A stretch of DNA of 64,000 bases from Thauera aromatica_A (GCF_023093595.1 NZ_JALLIK010000106.1:1-64000), one strand, 5' to 3'. Shown: positions 27,172 to 37,271, counted from the first letter of the stretch. The notes: a model not told the origin generated them from the sequence alone. Numbers and translations are program-made.

Positions 27172-28644
27172 ATGAGCCGATCCGATTGGGAAGTCGTCAT
27201 CGGGCTGGAAGTCCACACCCAGCTCAACACCGCGAGCAAGATCTTTTCCGGCGCCAGCACCGCCTTCGGCGCCGAGCCCAACCGCCAGGCGAGCGCGGTG
27301 GACATCGCCCTGCCCGGCGTGCTGCCGGTGCTCAACCGCGGCGCGGTCGAGCGCGCAATCCGCTTCGGCCTGGCGATCGGCGCCCACGTCGCCGAAAAGA
27401 GCGTGTTCGCACGCAAGAACTACTTCTACCCCGACCTCCCCAAGGGCTACCAGATCAGCCAGATGGACCTGCCGGTGGTGCAGGGCGGCGCGATCACGAT
27501 CCGCGTCGGCGAGGGCGAGCAGGCCTACGAGAAGACCGTGCGCCTGACCCGCGCCCACCTCGAGGAAGATGCCGGCAAGAGCCTCCACGAGGACTTCCAC
27601 GGCATGACCGGCATCGACCTCAACCGCGCCGGCACGCCGCTGCTCGAGATCGTCTCCGAGCCCGACATGCGCTCGTCCACCGAGGCCGTGGCCTATGCCC
27701 GCGCGCTGCACGCGCTGGTGCGCTGGATCGACATCTGCGACGGCAACATGCAGGAGGGCTCGTTCCGCTGCGACGCCAACGTCTCGGTGAGGAAGAAAGG
27801 CGCCACCGAGTACGGCACCCGGCGCGAGATCAAGAACCTCAACTCCTTCCGCTTCCTGCAGCAGGCGATCGATTACGAGGTGCAGTGGCAGATCGACACC
27901 ATCGAGGACGGCGGCCGTGTCGAGCAGGCCACCGTGCTGTTCGACCCCGACACGGGCGAGACGCGCATGATGCGCAGCAAGGAAGACGCCCACGACTACC
28001 GCTACTTCCCCGACCCCGACCTGCTGCCGCTGGTGATCGCGCCCGAGTGGAAGGCGCGCGTGCAGGACGAGATGCCCGAGCTGCCGGGGGCGATGAAGGC
28101 GCGCTTCATCGACGCGTGGGGCCTGTCGGCCTACGACGCCACCACCCTCACCGCCGCCAAGGAAGTCGCCGACTTCTACCAGGCCACGGTCGCCGCGGCC
28201 GGCACCGCACTCGCCAAACCGTGCGCCAACTGGGTCATGGGCGAGCTCGCCGCACGCCTCAACAAGGCCGAGCTCGACATCACCGCATCGCCGGTCGCCC
28301 CCGCCCAGCTCGCCGGGCTGGTCGCGCGCATCGCCGACAACACGATCTCGAACGCGATCGGCAAAAAAGTGTTTGAGGCCCTGTGGAACGGCGAAGGCGG
28401 CGGCAAGGCCGACGCCGCCGACGAAATCATCGACCGTCAGGGCCTCAAGCAGGTTACCGACAGCGGCGCGATCGAGGCCATGATCGACGCGGTGCTCGCG
28501 GCCAACCCGAAGTCGGTGGATGAATTCCGCGCCGGCAAGGAGAAGGCCTTCAACGCCTTGGTGGGACAGGTCATGAAGGCCAGCAAGGGTAAGGCCAGCC
28601 CGGCCCAGGTCAACGAGCTGCTGAAGAAGAAACTCGCCGGCTGA
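27172..28644 (+). CDS. gatB: Asp-tRNA(Asn)/Glu-tRNA(Gln) amidotransferase subunit B
   Basis: This 490-residue subunit phosphorylates the mischarged aminoacyl-tRNA and transfers ammonia. The N-terminus reads WEVVIGLEVHTQLNT, the kinase core contains GSFRCDANVSVR and EIKNLNSFRF, and the C-terminus has the tRNA-binding YqeY-like domain ending in NELLKKKLAG. It ends the gatCAB operon. Confidence 0.97.
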   Translation: MSRSDWEVVIGLEVHTQLNTASKIFSGASTAFGAEPNRQASAVDIALPGVLPVLNRGAVERAIRFGLAIGAHVAEKSVFARKNYFYPDLPKGYQISQMDLPVVQGGAITIRVGEGEQAYEKTVRLTRAHLEEDAGKSLHEDFHGMTGIDLNRAGTPLLEIVSEPDMRSSTEAVAYARALHALVRWIDICDGNMQEGSFRCDANVSVRKKGATEYGTRREIKNLNSFRFLQQAIDYEVQWQIDTIEDGGRVEQATVLFDPDTGETRMMRSKEDAHDYRYFPDPDLLPLVIAPEWKARVQDEMPELPGAMKARFIDAWGLSAYDATTLTAAKEVADFYQATVAAAGTALAKPCANWVMGELAARLNKAELDITASPVAPAQLAGLVARIADNTISNAIGKKVFEALWNGEGGGKADAADEIIDRQGLKQVTDSGAIEAMIDAVLAANPKSVDEFRAGKEKAFNALVGQVMKASKGKASPAQVNELLKKKLAG

Positions 28645-28787
28645 GCCCGCCCGTGGCGGGTGGTGCATCCACGGATCGCGCAGTGGCCCGGGCGGCCGCA
28701 CGGACGGGGCGCGGAAGCGCCCGCGCGAGGCGGCGCGATCGTTTCGCTATACTTGAAGCAGCCTTTCGCCCGCCGCGGAGTCCCGCC

Positions 28788-29630
28788 ATGTGCCAATTGC
28801 TCGGCATGAACTGCAACGTGCCGACCGACATCTGCTTCTCCTTCGCCGGCTTCCGCGCCCGTGGCGGACTCACCGACCACCACCGCGACGGCTGGGGGAT
28901 CGCCTTTTTCGAAGGCGCCGGAGTGCGCGTCTTCCTCGACCCGGCGCCGAGCGCCGCCTCCCCGGTCGCCGAGCTGGTGAAGCACTACCCGATCCGTTCG
29001 CTGAATGTGATCGCCCACATCCGCAAGGCGACCCAGGGCGGGATCCGGCTCGAGAACACCCATCCCTTCCAGCGCGAGCTGTGGGGGCGATACTGGGTCT
29101 TCGCCCACAACGGCAACCTGAAGGAGTTCGCGCCGGCGCTCGGCGGACGCTTCCTGCCGGTGGGCACGACCGACTCCGAGCGGGCGTTCTGCTACCTCCT
29201 CGACCGCCTCGCCGCGCGTTTCCCGCAGGGGGCTCCAGCCCCCGCCGCACTGCACGCCGCGCTGCGCGAGCTCGCGCTCGAAGTCGGCCGCCGCGGCGAG
29301 TTCAACTTCCTGCTCTCCGACGGCGACTGGCTGTTCGCCCACTGCTCGTCGCGCCTGTGCTACATCCTGCGCAAAGCGCCGTTCGCCGTCGCCCACCTCG
29401 CCGACGAGGACCTGACGGTCGATTTCAACCAGCTCACCACGCCCGACGACCGCGTCGCCGTGATCGCGACGACGCCGCTGACCGACAACGAGGCCTGGAC
29501 CGAGATCCCCCCTGGCAATCTGTTCGCCTTCCATGACGGCCTCCCGGTCGGGCTGGGCGAGACCCGCACGGTGGCACAGGACGTTCCGCGCCGCCTCCCG
29601 GACAATGGCCGCGCGCCGGATGCGGAATAA
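28788..29630 (+). CDS. Class II glutamine amidotransferase (YafJ-like)
   Basis: The protein has about 280 residues with an N-terminal nucleophile Cys 2 (MCQLLGMNCNVP) exposed after Met removal. HIRKATQGG and FAHNGNLKEF are the Ntn-hydrolase glutamine site, as in YafJ and GlxB-type amidotransferases. No synthetase domain is fused, so the ammonia acceptor is unknown. ATG 28788 fixes Cys at position 2; a TATACT at 28748-28753 is a possible -10. Confidence 0.88.
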   Translation: MCQLLGMNCNVPTDICFSFAGFRARGGLTDHHRDGWGIAFFEGAGVRVFLDPAPSAASPVAELVKHYPIRSLNVIAHIRKATQGGIRLENTHPFQRELWGRYWVFAHNGNLKEFAPALGGRFLPVGTTDSERAFCYLLDRLAARFPQGAPAPAALHAALRELALEVGRRGEFNFLLSDGDWLFAHCSSRLCYILRKAPFAVAHLADEDLTVDFNQLTTPDDRVAVIATTPLTDNEAWTEIPPGNLFAFHDGLPVGLGETRTVAQDVPRRLPDNGRAPDAE

Positions 29631-29690
29631 TTCCTCGCTGCCCGGGCGCGAACGCGGTAGAACGCTTTCCTCTCCACCCGCCCCGCACCC

Positions 29691-30119
29691 ATGCCACCGA
29701 ACCCGCCCCCGAACTGTCCGCTGTGCGCCCTGCCTCCCGCTGACATCCTGTGGGAAGACGCGCGCTGCTGCGTGATCCGCGTCGCCGACGCCTTTCATCC
29801 GGGGCTGTGCCGGGTGGTGTGGCGCGAACACGTGGCCGAGATGACCGACCTGCTGCCCGCCGACCGGCACCACCTGTTCGCCGTGGTGATGGCGACCGAG
29901 GCCGCACTGCGGGCGCAGCTGCGCCCCGACAAGATCAACCTGGCGAGCTTCGGCAACATGGTGCCGCATCTGCACTGGCACGTGATTCCGCGCTACCGCG
30001 ACGACCGCCACTTCCCCGAAGCGGTGTGGGGCGCGGCGCAACGCGAAGGCGCAGTGCATGCCCCCGCCGACCCGGTCGCCCTCGCCCGCGCCATCGACAA
30101 CGCCCTCGCGGAACACTGA
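29691..30119 (+). CDS. HIT-family nucleotide hydrolase
   Basis: This 142-residue protein carries the histidine triad motif HLHWHVIPR and an N-terminal CPLCAL zinc-like pair typical of bacterial HIT proteins. The family hydrolyses dinucleoside polyphosphates or nucleoside phosphoramidates. It lies 60 bp after the amidotransferase and may be co-transcribed. Substrate not predictable. Confidence 0.88.
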   Translation: MPPNPPPNCPLCALPPADILWEDARCCVIRVADAFHPGLCRVVWREHVAEMTDLLPADRHHLFAVVMATEAALRAQLRPDKINLASFGNMVPHLHWHVIPRYRDDRHFPEAVWGAAQREGAVHAPADPVALARAIDNALAEH

Positions 30120-30188
30120 CGGCGCGGCCGCAGCGCAGGCCGCTTCCCGCAGCGCCGAGAGCGGCGGTGACGGCCGCGGCGACCCGCT

Positions 30189-31523
30189 TCAGCGCCGTGC
30201 GCGCTCGATTCGGGCCGGCGGGAAACGGACCGTAAACCGGCTGCCTTCGCCCGGCGTGCTGTCGACGACGAGTTCGGCCTGGTGGCGGGTGACGACATGC
30301 TTGACGATGGCCAGCCCCAGGCCGGTACCCCCGGTCTCGCGCGAGCGGCCGCGGTCGACGCGATAGAAACGCTCGGTCAGGCGCGGGATGTCGGCGGCGT
30401 CGATGCCGATGCCGTCGTCGCCGACCCAGAACTCGCCGCCCCCTTCGGCGCATTCCGGGCCGCTGCGCCAGCCGATCTCGATGTGACCGCCGGCGGGGGT
30501 GTAGCGCACCGCATTGCTCGCCAGGTTGGCGAACGCGCTGTGCAACTCCTTGCGGCTGCCGAGCAGCATCCCGTCGCCGGTCAGCTCCAGGCGCAGCGTA
30601 TGGCGTCCCGCCGACAACAGCCGGGTTTCGTCGTAGACCTCGCGCACCAGGACTTCGGCCTCCACCGCCTCCTCGAGCGGCGCCGGCGCGCCGGTTTCGA
30701 GCGCGGACAGGGTCAACAGCTCCTCGATCAGGCGCTGCATGCGGGTGGATTGCTCGCTGGCGAGGGTCAGGTAATGGAGGATCTCCTCGCGCGAGAAATC
30801 GTCCATGCCATCGATCAGGGTTTCGAGAAAGCCGCCGACCACGGTCAGCGGCGTACGCAACTCGTGGGAGACGTTGGCGACGAAGTCGCGGCGCATGTTC
30901 TCGAGCTTCTCCAGCTGTGAAATGTCGCGCGACAGCAGCAGCCGGCGATGGCCGGCGAAACGGATCAGCTGCACCTGCAGGGTGCGTTCCTTGCGCCGCA
31001 GCGAGCGCATCAGCAGTGGCTCGCGCTGGTCACCGGCCTCGAGGTAGCGGATGAATTCGGGCTGGCGCACGAGGTTTCCGATCGGAATCCGCAGGTGATC
31101 GCGCCGGTCGAGATCGAAATGCTGCTCGGCCACCGGATTGAGCCATTCGATGCGGTCGCCCTCGCCCAGGTACAGGACGCCGTCGGGCATCGCCTGGGCC
31201 GCCTGCTGGAAACGGCCGAGCTCGGCCGACAGTTTTTCCCGCACTTCGGCCTCGCGCTCGAAGCGGTCGCCGAGCTCGGCAAAAACGCTCCCCCACAGCC
31301 CTTCGCCGCGCGGCACCGGAGTGTCGACCGGCTGCCGCGCCCATTCGACCAGCAAGCGCAGGTGACGGGCGAGCATGATCGCCCAGCCGAGCACGCACAG
31401 GGCGAGGATCGCCAGCGCGGCATCGCTGTCGCGGTACAGGCCGGCGAGCGCGGCGAGCAGCAGCATCGCCAGGACCGGGAGCGCGATACCGAGGCCGATA
31501 TAGCGCACGGATCGAAAAATCAC
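30189..31523 (-). CDS. phoR: Phosphate regulon sensor histidine kinase PhoR
   Basis: This kinase of about 444 residues has two close N-terminal membrane segments with almost no periplasmic loop, a charged linker, a PAS domain (DGVLYLGEGDRIEWLNPVAE), HisKA with NVSHELRTPLTVVGG, and HATPase_c with GTGLGLAIVKH. The absence of a sensor loop fits PhoR, which reads phosphate through the Pst-PhoU complex. GTG 31523 is preferred (MIFRSVRYIGLG); the upstream extension overlaps phoB. It follows phoB. Confidence 0.9.
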   Translation of the reverse strand: MIFRSVRYIGLGIALPVLAMLLLAALAGLYRDSDAALAILALCVLGWAIMLARHLRLLVEWARQPVDTPVPRGEGLWGSVFAELGDRFEREAEVREKLSAELGRFQQAAQAMPDGVLYLGEGDRIEWLNPVAEQHFDLDRRDHLRIPIGNLVRQPEFIRYLEAGDQREPLLMRSLRRKERTLQVQLIRFAGHRRLLLSRDISQLEKLENMRRDFVANVSHELRTPLTVVGGFLETLIDGMDDFSREEILHYLTLASEQSTRMQRLIEELLTLSALETGAPAPLEEAVEAEVLVREVYDETRLLSAGRHTLRLELTGDGMLLGSRKELHSAFANLASNAVRYTPAGGHIEIGWRSGPECAEGGGEFWVGDDGIGIDAADIPRLTERFYRVDRGRSRETGGTGLGLAIVKHVVTRHQAELVVDSTPGEGSRFTVRFPPARIERARR

Positions 31524-31551
31524 ACGTTTTCCATGAACCGGAAGGACACGC

Positions 31552-32262
<711 letters not shown>

Positions 32263-32348
32263 GCGCTGGACTCCCTGGTTGCGCGATCGATCGAAGGGGA
32301 GCTGCGGACGGCGTCCACGCCCGCCCGGGCGATCGCATGGCAGCCCGT

Positions 32349-32382
32349 AGTGTATTGCCGTTGCTTGACGGTTTGATGACAC
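32349..32382 (-). promoter_or_regulatory. phoB: Pho box and -10 of the phoBR promoter
   Basis: The minus strand reads GTGTCATCAAACCGTCAAG (32382-32364), two TGTCAT-like repeats 11 bp apart as in the Pho box consensus. The -10 TACACT (32354-32349) begins 9 bp after the box, the usual spacing when PhoB replaces the -35 contact. Confidence 0.75.
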
Positions 32383-32508
32383 GTCATCGGCCTGAAATGG
32401 CCACGCCGGGGCACACCGCCTTCCGCGGGGGCAAAGCCACACTGCGCACATGGAAACGCAGCGCGGCGATTCGGGTATGATTGTGTCCCCAAAAACGGGA
32501 CGGATGCC

Positions 32509-32931
32509 ATGGCCGGACTTGACAGCAACACCCCGATCCCCACCGAAATCATTCTGCACAGCAGCTCGAAACGGCTTGAAATCGCCTTCGACGACGGCAG
32601 CCGCTTCTTCCTGCCGTTCGAATACCTGCGGGTGTATTCGCCCTCGGCCGAAGTACGCGGCCACGGCCGCGGCCAGGAAACCCTGCAACAGGGCAAGCGC
32701 GACGTCGATGTCGTGAACCTGGTGCCGGTCGGCAACTATGCGATCAAGCCCGAGTTCTCCGACGGCCACGACAGCGGACTGTACTCCTGGGACTACCTGT
32801 ACATGCTCGGCCGCGATCAGGAAGAACTGTGGGCCGACTACCTCGCACGCCTCGAGCGCGCGGGCGGCACCCGCGACCCCGCCCTGGTCCCGCCCCCGGC
32901 TCCGCGCGGCGGCTGCGGGCATCACCACTGA
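32509..32931 (+). CDS. DUF971 domain protein
   Basis: This 140-residue protein has the DUF971/gamma-butyrobetaine-hydroxylase N-terminal-like domain (LEIAFDDGSRFFLPFEYLR, then GNYAIKPEFSDGHDSGLYSW). In larger proteins this domain precedes a dioxygenase or is found with Fe-S-related factors. The C-terminal GGCGHHH is a possible metal-binding tail. It lies 7 bp upstream of ubiE, as in other betaproteobacteria. Function unknown. Confidence 0.88.
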   Translation: MAGLDSNTPIPTEIILHSSSKRLEIAFDDGSRFFLPFEYLRVYSPSAEVRGHGRGQETLQQGKRDVDVVNLVPVGNYAIKPEFSDGHDSGLYSWDYLYMLGRDQEELWADYLARLERAGGTRDPALVPPPAPRGGCGHHH

Positions 32932-32938
32932 GTTCACG

Positions 32939-33676
32939 ATGAGCGACAAGACCACCCATTTCGGCTTCCAGACGGTCGCCGAGGAACAGAAGGAAAAAAA
33001 AGTGGCCGAGGTCTTTTCCTCGGTCGCGCACAAGTACGACATCATGAACGACCTGATGTCGTTCGGCCTGCACCGGCTGTGGAAGGCGTTCACCATCCAG
33101 GTGTCGGGAGTGCGCGAAGGCGACCGCGTGCTCGACGTCGCCGGAGGCACCGCCGACCTGTCGCTCGCTTTCGCGCGCAAGGTCGGGCGCAGCGGCCAGG
33201 TCTGGCTCACCGACATCAACCACGCCATGCTCGCGCGCGGTCGCGACCGCATGATCGATCACGGCTTCGCCATGCCGGCAGCGCAGTGCAACGCCGAAAA
33301 GCTGCCCTTCCCGGATGACTGGTTCGACTGCGTCACCGTCGCCTTCGGCCTGCGCAACATGACCCACAAGGACGTCGCCATTGCCGAGATGCGTCGCGTG
33401 CTGCGCCCCGGAGGCCGCCTGCTGGTACTCGAATTCTCGCGCGTGTGGAAACCGCTGGCGCCGTTCTACGACCTCTACTCCTTCAAGCTGCTACCGTGGA
33501 TGGGCAAGCAGGTCGCCAACGATGCCGAAAGCTACCGCTACCTGGCCGAATCGATCCGCATGCACCCCGGCCAGGAAGAATTGAAGGCAATGATGGAACA
33601 AGCCGGGCTCGCCCGGGTCGATTACTTCAACCTGAGTGCCGGCGTCGTCGCCCTGCACCGGGGCTACAAGATCTGA
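32939..33676 (+). CDS. ubiE: Demethylmenaquinone/2-methoxy-6-polyprenyl-1,4-benzoquinol C-methyltransferase
   Basis: The SAM-dependent methyltransferase has 245 residues. Signatures are YDIMNDLMSFGLHRLWK, the SAM motif VLDVAGGTADLSL, and the post-motif AFGLRNMTHK. UbiE methylates ring intermediates of ubiquinone and, where present, menaquinone. ATG 32939 is favoured over in-frame upstream codons that lie inside the DUF971 gene. ubiJ two genes downstream belongs to the same pathway. Confidence 0.95.
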   Translation: MSDKTTHFGFQTVAEEQKEKKVAEVFSSVAHKYDIMNDLMSFGLHRLWKAFTIQVSGVREGDRVLDVAGGTADLSLAFARKVGRSGQVWLTDINHAMLARGRDRMIDHGFAMPAAQCNAEKLPFPDDWFDCVTVAFGLRNMTHKDVAIAEMRRVLRPGGRLLVLEFSRVWKPLAPFYDLYSFKLLPWMGKQVANDAESYRYLAESIRMHPGQEELKAMMEQAGLARVDYFNLSAGVVALHRGYKI

Positions 33677-33695
33677 ACCTGGAGACCACCCACCG

Positions 33696-34571
33696 ATGAA
33701 ACACCTCTTCCTGACCCTGATCGTCGCCATCCTCTCGTTCGGTTTCGCCCCTCCCGAGGCCGAAGCCAAGCGCCTCGGCGGCGGCAGCAGCTTCGGCATG
33801 AAGCGCCAGGCCACCCCGACCACGCAACCGCGCCAGCCGGCCGCGACCCCGCAGCAGAGCCCCGCCGGAGCCACCCCCGCGGCCCAGCCCAAGCGCTCGT
33901 GGATGGGTCCGATCGCCGGCCTCGCCGCCGGCCTCGGCCTCGCCGCGCTGTTCTCGCATCTGGGAATGGGTGAAGGCTTCGCCAACTTCGTCATGATCCT
34001 GCTGCTGGCCGCCGCTGCGTTCTTCGTCTTTCGCCTGATCTTCCGTCGCGGCACCGCCGCCAAGCAGCAGGGGCAGGGGCTGCAGTACGCCGGCGCGCCG
34101 GGTAATGCCGCGGACAGCGTGCGGCCGTTCGAGGCCCAGCAGGCGTTCGGCGGCAGCGCACAACCCGCAGCAGAAAACTCCGGACTCGCCAAAGCCATCG
34201 CCTCCGGCTTCGATGTCGACGGTTTCGCCCGCCAGGCCAAGCTCAACTTCATCCGTCTGCAGGCGGCCAATGACAGCGCCAACCTCGACGATCTGCGCGA
34301 GTTCACCACGCCCGAAGTCTTCGCCGAGTTGTGCATGCAACTCAACGAGCGCGGCGGCGCCGCCCAGCGCACCGATGTCGTCGAGCTCAATGCCGAAGTG
34401 ATCGACGTCGCCGAGGAAGATCAGCGTTACGTGGTCAGCGTGCGCTTCAGCGGTCTGCTGCGCGAGGAGGCCGACGCAGCGCCGGCAGCCTTCGACGAAA
34501 TCTGGCACCTGACCAAAGCCGCCAGCGGCAGCGGCGGCTGGCTGATCGCCGGCATCCAGCAGGCCGGCTGA
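33696..34571 (+). CDS. Tim44-like domain membrane protein
   Basis: This 291-residue protein has an N-terminal signal (MKHLFLTLIVAILSFGFA), a Gln/Pro/Ala-rich linker, two adjacent hydrophobic segments near 69-108 with an intervening GMGEGF, and a C-terminal Tim44-like domain (FARQAKLNFIRLQAANDSAN... onwards). Bacterial Tim44-domain proteins are membrane-tethered and of unclear role. It sits between ubiE and ubiJ, a conserved betaproteobacterial position. Confidence 0.88.
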   Translation: MKHLFLTLIVAILSFGFAPPEAEAKRLGGGSSFGMKRQATPTTQPRQPAATPQQSPAGATPAAQPKRSWMGPIAGLAAGLGLAALFSHLGMGEGFANFVMILLLAAAAFFVFRLIFRRGTAAKQQGQGLQYAGAPGNAADSVRPFEAQQAFGGSAQPAAENSGLAKAIASGFDVDGFARQAKLNFIRLQAANDSANLDDLREFTTPEVFAELCMQLNERGGAAQRTDVVELNAEVIDVAEEDQRYVVSVRFSGLLREEADAAPAAFDEIWHLTKAASGSGGWLIAGIQQAG

Positions 34572-34587
34572 ACGCCACCGTCCCCCC

Positions 34588-34612
34588 AGGAGGCCGCCGC
34601 GCCTCCTTTTTT
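34588..34612 (+). terminator. Rho-independent terminator between the Tim44-like gene and ubiJ
   Basis: AGGAGGC (34588-34594) pairs with GCCTCCT (34601-34607) around a 6-nt loop and runs into T6. It ends only 12 bp before the ubiJ start codon. Confidence 0.7.
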
Positions 34613-34624
34613 CTGCCCGATACC

Positions 34625-35206
34625 ATGCTGTCCAGCCTCTTCCTGTCCGCTACCAACCATCTCCTGGCCCAGTCCGGCTGGGCGCGGGCGCGCCTGCGTC
34701 CGCATGCCGGTCGCAGCGCACGCCTGGTCCTCGCCCCCTTCGCCGAAATCCGCTTTTCGGTCAGCGCGGACGGCCATCTTGCCGACCACACGAGCGAAGA
34801 GGCGCCCGAAGTCAGCCTGCACCTGGCGGTCGCCGAGTTGCCCCGGCTACTGGTCGATGGCCTGGAAACGGCGATGCGCCATGTGCGCATCGAAGGCAAC
34901 GCGGAATTCGCCGAAGCCCTCGGCTTCGTATTCCGTCACCTGCGCTGGGACGCCGAGGAAGACCTGGCGCGCATTTTCGGCGACATCGCCGCCCATCGCA
35001 TGGTCGAGGGCGGGCAGCGGGTCGTCGGCGAAGCGCAGCGTGCAATGGCGCGCGCGTCGGGCAGTCTGGCCGAATATCTCACCGAAGAAGCCCCCCTGCT
35101 GGTGTCCCGCCACGCCCTCCCCGCGTTCGCGCAGGAGCTGATCGCCGTGCGCGATGGCGTCGCCCGCCTCGACAAGCGCATCGCCCGGCTCGAAAAATCC
35201 GGATGA
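34625..35206 (+). CDS. ubiJ: Ubiquinone biosynthesis accessory factor UbiJ
   Basis: This 193-residue SCP2-domain protein begins MLSSLFLSATNHLLAQ, typical of UbiJ, and ends with a helical segment carrying RDGVARLDKRIARLEKSG. UbiJ binds hydrophobic ubiquinone intermediates in the soluble Ubi complex. No Shine-Dalgarno sequence precedes ATG 34625, and a terminator hairpin lies directly upstream, so expression may depend on read-through. Confidence 0.88.
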   Translation: MLSSLFLSATNHLLAQSGWARARLRPHAGRSARLVLAPFAEIRFSVSADGHLADHTSEEAPEVSLHLAVAELPRLLVDGLETAMRHVRIEGNAEFAEALGFVFRHLRWDAEEDLARIFGDIAAHRMVEGGQRVVGEAQRAMARASGSLAEYLTEEAPLLVSRHALPAFAQELIAVRDGVARLDKRIARLEKSG

Positions 35207-35323
35207 AGCTCCCGGACGCGAGGACGGCGGGAGCGAACCCTGCCCTCCCCGCCCCTTTCGCGCACGGGAGCCGTTCTTCCGCTCGCGGCGCCCATTTCAA
35301 GCACCGGTGGCAAAAACGGCGGA

Positions 35324-35360
35324 CAACAAAAAAGCAGCCCGGCGAGCTGCTTTTTTGTTG
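35324..35360. terminator. Bidirectional terminator between ubiJ and atpC
   Basis: A 15-bp stem (35324-35338 with 35346-35360) and 7-nt loop has A6 and T6 within its arms. It lies between the convergent ubiJ and atp transcripts, 32 bp from the atpC stop. Confidence 0.9.
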
Positions 35361-35391
35361 TTGCCACCCCGCTGCGTAGCGGAGCGTGCGC

Positions 35392-35817
35392 TCAGTGGCC
35401 GCGCTTGCGCAGACGCTGGATCGCCGCAAGCTGGGCCACCGCTTCCATGAGCTCGGCCTGGGCCTTGGCATAATCCAGGCGTGCGCTCTGGTTGGCCATG
35501 GCCTCCTCGGCCTTGCGCTTGGCTTCGAGCGCCTTCGCTTCGTCCAGATCCTTGCCCCGGATCGCGGTGTCGGCAAGCACCGTCACCAGACCCGGCTGCA
35601 CTTCCAGCAGGCCACCGGCGACGAAGACGAGTTCTTCCTCGGTCGCGTTCTGGGCACGCACACGCACCACCCCCGGCTTGATCCGGGTCATCAGCGGCAT
35701 GTGGCCAGGCAGGATGCCGAGTTCGCCCGCCTCACCAGGGAGGGCGACGAATTCGGCCAGCCCGGAGAAGATCTGCTCTTCCGCACTGACGATGTCGACA
35801 TGAACCGTCATAGCCAT
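35392..35817 (-). CDS. atpC: ATP synthase F1 subunit epsilon
   Basis: This 141-residue subunit has an N-terminal beta sandwich (GLAEFVALPGEAGELGILPG) and a C-terminal pair of helices that can inhibit ATP hydrolysis. It is the last gene of the atp operon, 54 bp after atpD. Confidence 0.96.
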   Translation of the reverse strand: MAMTVHVDIVSAEEQIFSGLAEFVALPGEAGELGILPGHMPLMTRIKPGVVRVRAQNATEEELVFVAGGLLEVQPGLVTVLADTAIRGKDLDEAKALEAKRKAEEAMANQSARLDYAKAQAELMEAVAQLAAIQRLRKRGH

Positions 35818-35870
35818 AGTGTTTCCTTTTCAAAACCGCGCGGCGCCGAGGCGCCGCGCGGGCGGGCGGA

Positions 35871-37271
35871 TTACTGGAGCTTCTTCGCCTTCTCGATGGC
35901 CTCGTCGATGCTGCCGACCATGTAGAAAGCCTGTTCCGGCAGATTGTCGAGCTCGCCGCTGACGATCATCTTGAAGCCCTTGATGGTGTCCTTGAGCGAG
36001 ACGTACTTGCCAGGCGAACCGGTAAACACTTCGGCGACGTGGAACGGCTGCGACAGGAAGCGCTGGATCTTGCGCGCGCGGGCGACGGCGAGCTTGTCGT
36101 CGGGCGACAGTTCGTCCATGCCCAGAATCGCGATGATGTCGCGCAGTTCCTTGTACTTCTGCAGGGTCATCTGCACCTGACGCGCAACCCCGTAGTGCTC
36201 TTCGCCGACGACCAGCGGATCGAGCTGGCGGCTGGTGGAGTCGAGCGGGTCGACGGCCGGGTAGATACCCAGCGCGGCGATGTCGCGCGACAGCACGACG
36301 GTGGAGTCGAGGTGGAGGAAGGTGGTCGCCGGCGACGGGTCGGTCAAGTCGTCTGCGGGCACATACACGGCCTGGATCGAGGTAATCGAACCCACCTTGG
36401 TCGAGGTGATGCGCTCCTGCAGACGGCCCATTTCTTCCGCCAGGGTCGGCTGGTAGCCCACCGCGGACGGCATCCGGCCGAGCAGCGCGGACACTTCGGT
36501 ACCGGCCAGGGTGTAGCGGTAGATGTTGTCCACGAAGAACAGGATGTCGCGGCCTTCGTCGCGGAAGCGCTCGGCCATGGTGAGGCCGGTCAGCGCCACG
36601 CGCAGGCGGTTGCCCGGGGGTTCGTTCATCTGACCGAACACCATCGCGACCTTGTCGAGAACGTTGGAGTCCTTCATCTCGTGGTAGAAGTCGTTCCCTT
36701 CACGGGTCCGCTCGCCAACCCCGGCGAACACCGACAGGCCCGAGTGCTGCTTGGCGATGTTGTTGATCAGCTCCATCATGTTGACGGTCTTGCCCACGCC
36801 GGCGCCGCCAAACAGGCCGACCTTGCCGCCCTTGGCGAACGGGCAGATCAGGTCGATGACCTTGATCCCGGTCTCGAGCAGCTCGACCGAAGGCGAGAGC
36901 TCGTCGAACTTCGGCGCCTTCTGGTGGATCGCGCGCAGTTCGTCGGTCTCGATCGGACCGGCGTCGTCGATCGGGCGACCGAGCACGTCCATGATCCGGC
37001 CCAGCGTCCCCATGCCGACCGGCACCGAGATCTGCTTGCCGGTATTGGCAACCTTCATGCCGCGGCGCAGGCCGTCGGAAGAACCCATCGCAATCGTACG
37101 CACCACACCGTCGCCGAGCTGCTGCTGAACCTCGAAGGTCAGATTTGCTTCGGCGAAGGAGTCGGCCACGTCCTCGAGCTTCAGGGCGTCATACACCTTG
37201 GGCATCGAGTCGCGCGGGAACTGGATGTCCACCACCGCGCCGATGCACTGAACGATCGTACCTTGACTCAT
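35871..37271 (-). CDS. atpD: ATP synthase F1 subunit beta
   Basis: The catalytic subunit has 466 residues with Walker A GGAGVGKTVNMMEL, the catalytic Glu in GVGERTREGND, and the DELSPDDK (DELSEED-type) loop. The Walker B strand is DILFFVDNIYRYT; the usual Phe/Asp-rich pattern is kept. It follows atpG. Confidence 0.98.
   Translation of the reverse strand: MSQGTIVQCIGAVVDIQFPRDSMPKVYDALKLEDVADSFAEANLTFEVQQQLGDGVVRTIAMGSSDGLRRGMKVANTGKQISVPVGMGTLGRIMDVLGRPIDDAGPIETDELRAIHQKAPKFDELSPSVELLETGIKVIDLICPFAKGGKVGLFGGAGVGKTVNMMELINNIAKQHSGLSVFAGVGERTREGNDFYHEMKDSNVLDKVAMVFGQMNEPPGNRLRVALTGLTMAERFRDEGRDILFFVDNIYRYTLAGTEVSALLGRMPSAVGYQPTLAEEMGRLQERITSTKVGSITSIQAVYVPADDLTDPSPATTFLHLDSTVVLSRDIAALGIYPAVDPLDSTSRQLDPLVVGEEHYGVARQVQMTLQKYKELRDIIAILGMDELSPDDKLAVARARKIQRFLSQPFHVAEVFTGSPGKYVSLKDTIKGFKMIVSGELDNLPEQAFYMVGSIDEAIEKAKKLQ

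Noticed and set aside
25450..28701. A 1083-codon open frame antisense to gatA and gatB
   Set aside because: The amino acid content (Gly/Arg/His/Ala-rich, no motifs) is typical of antisense translation of GC-rich genes.
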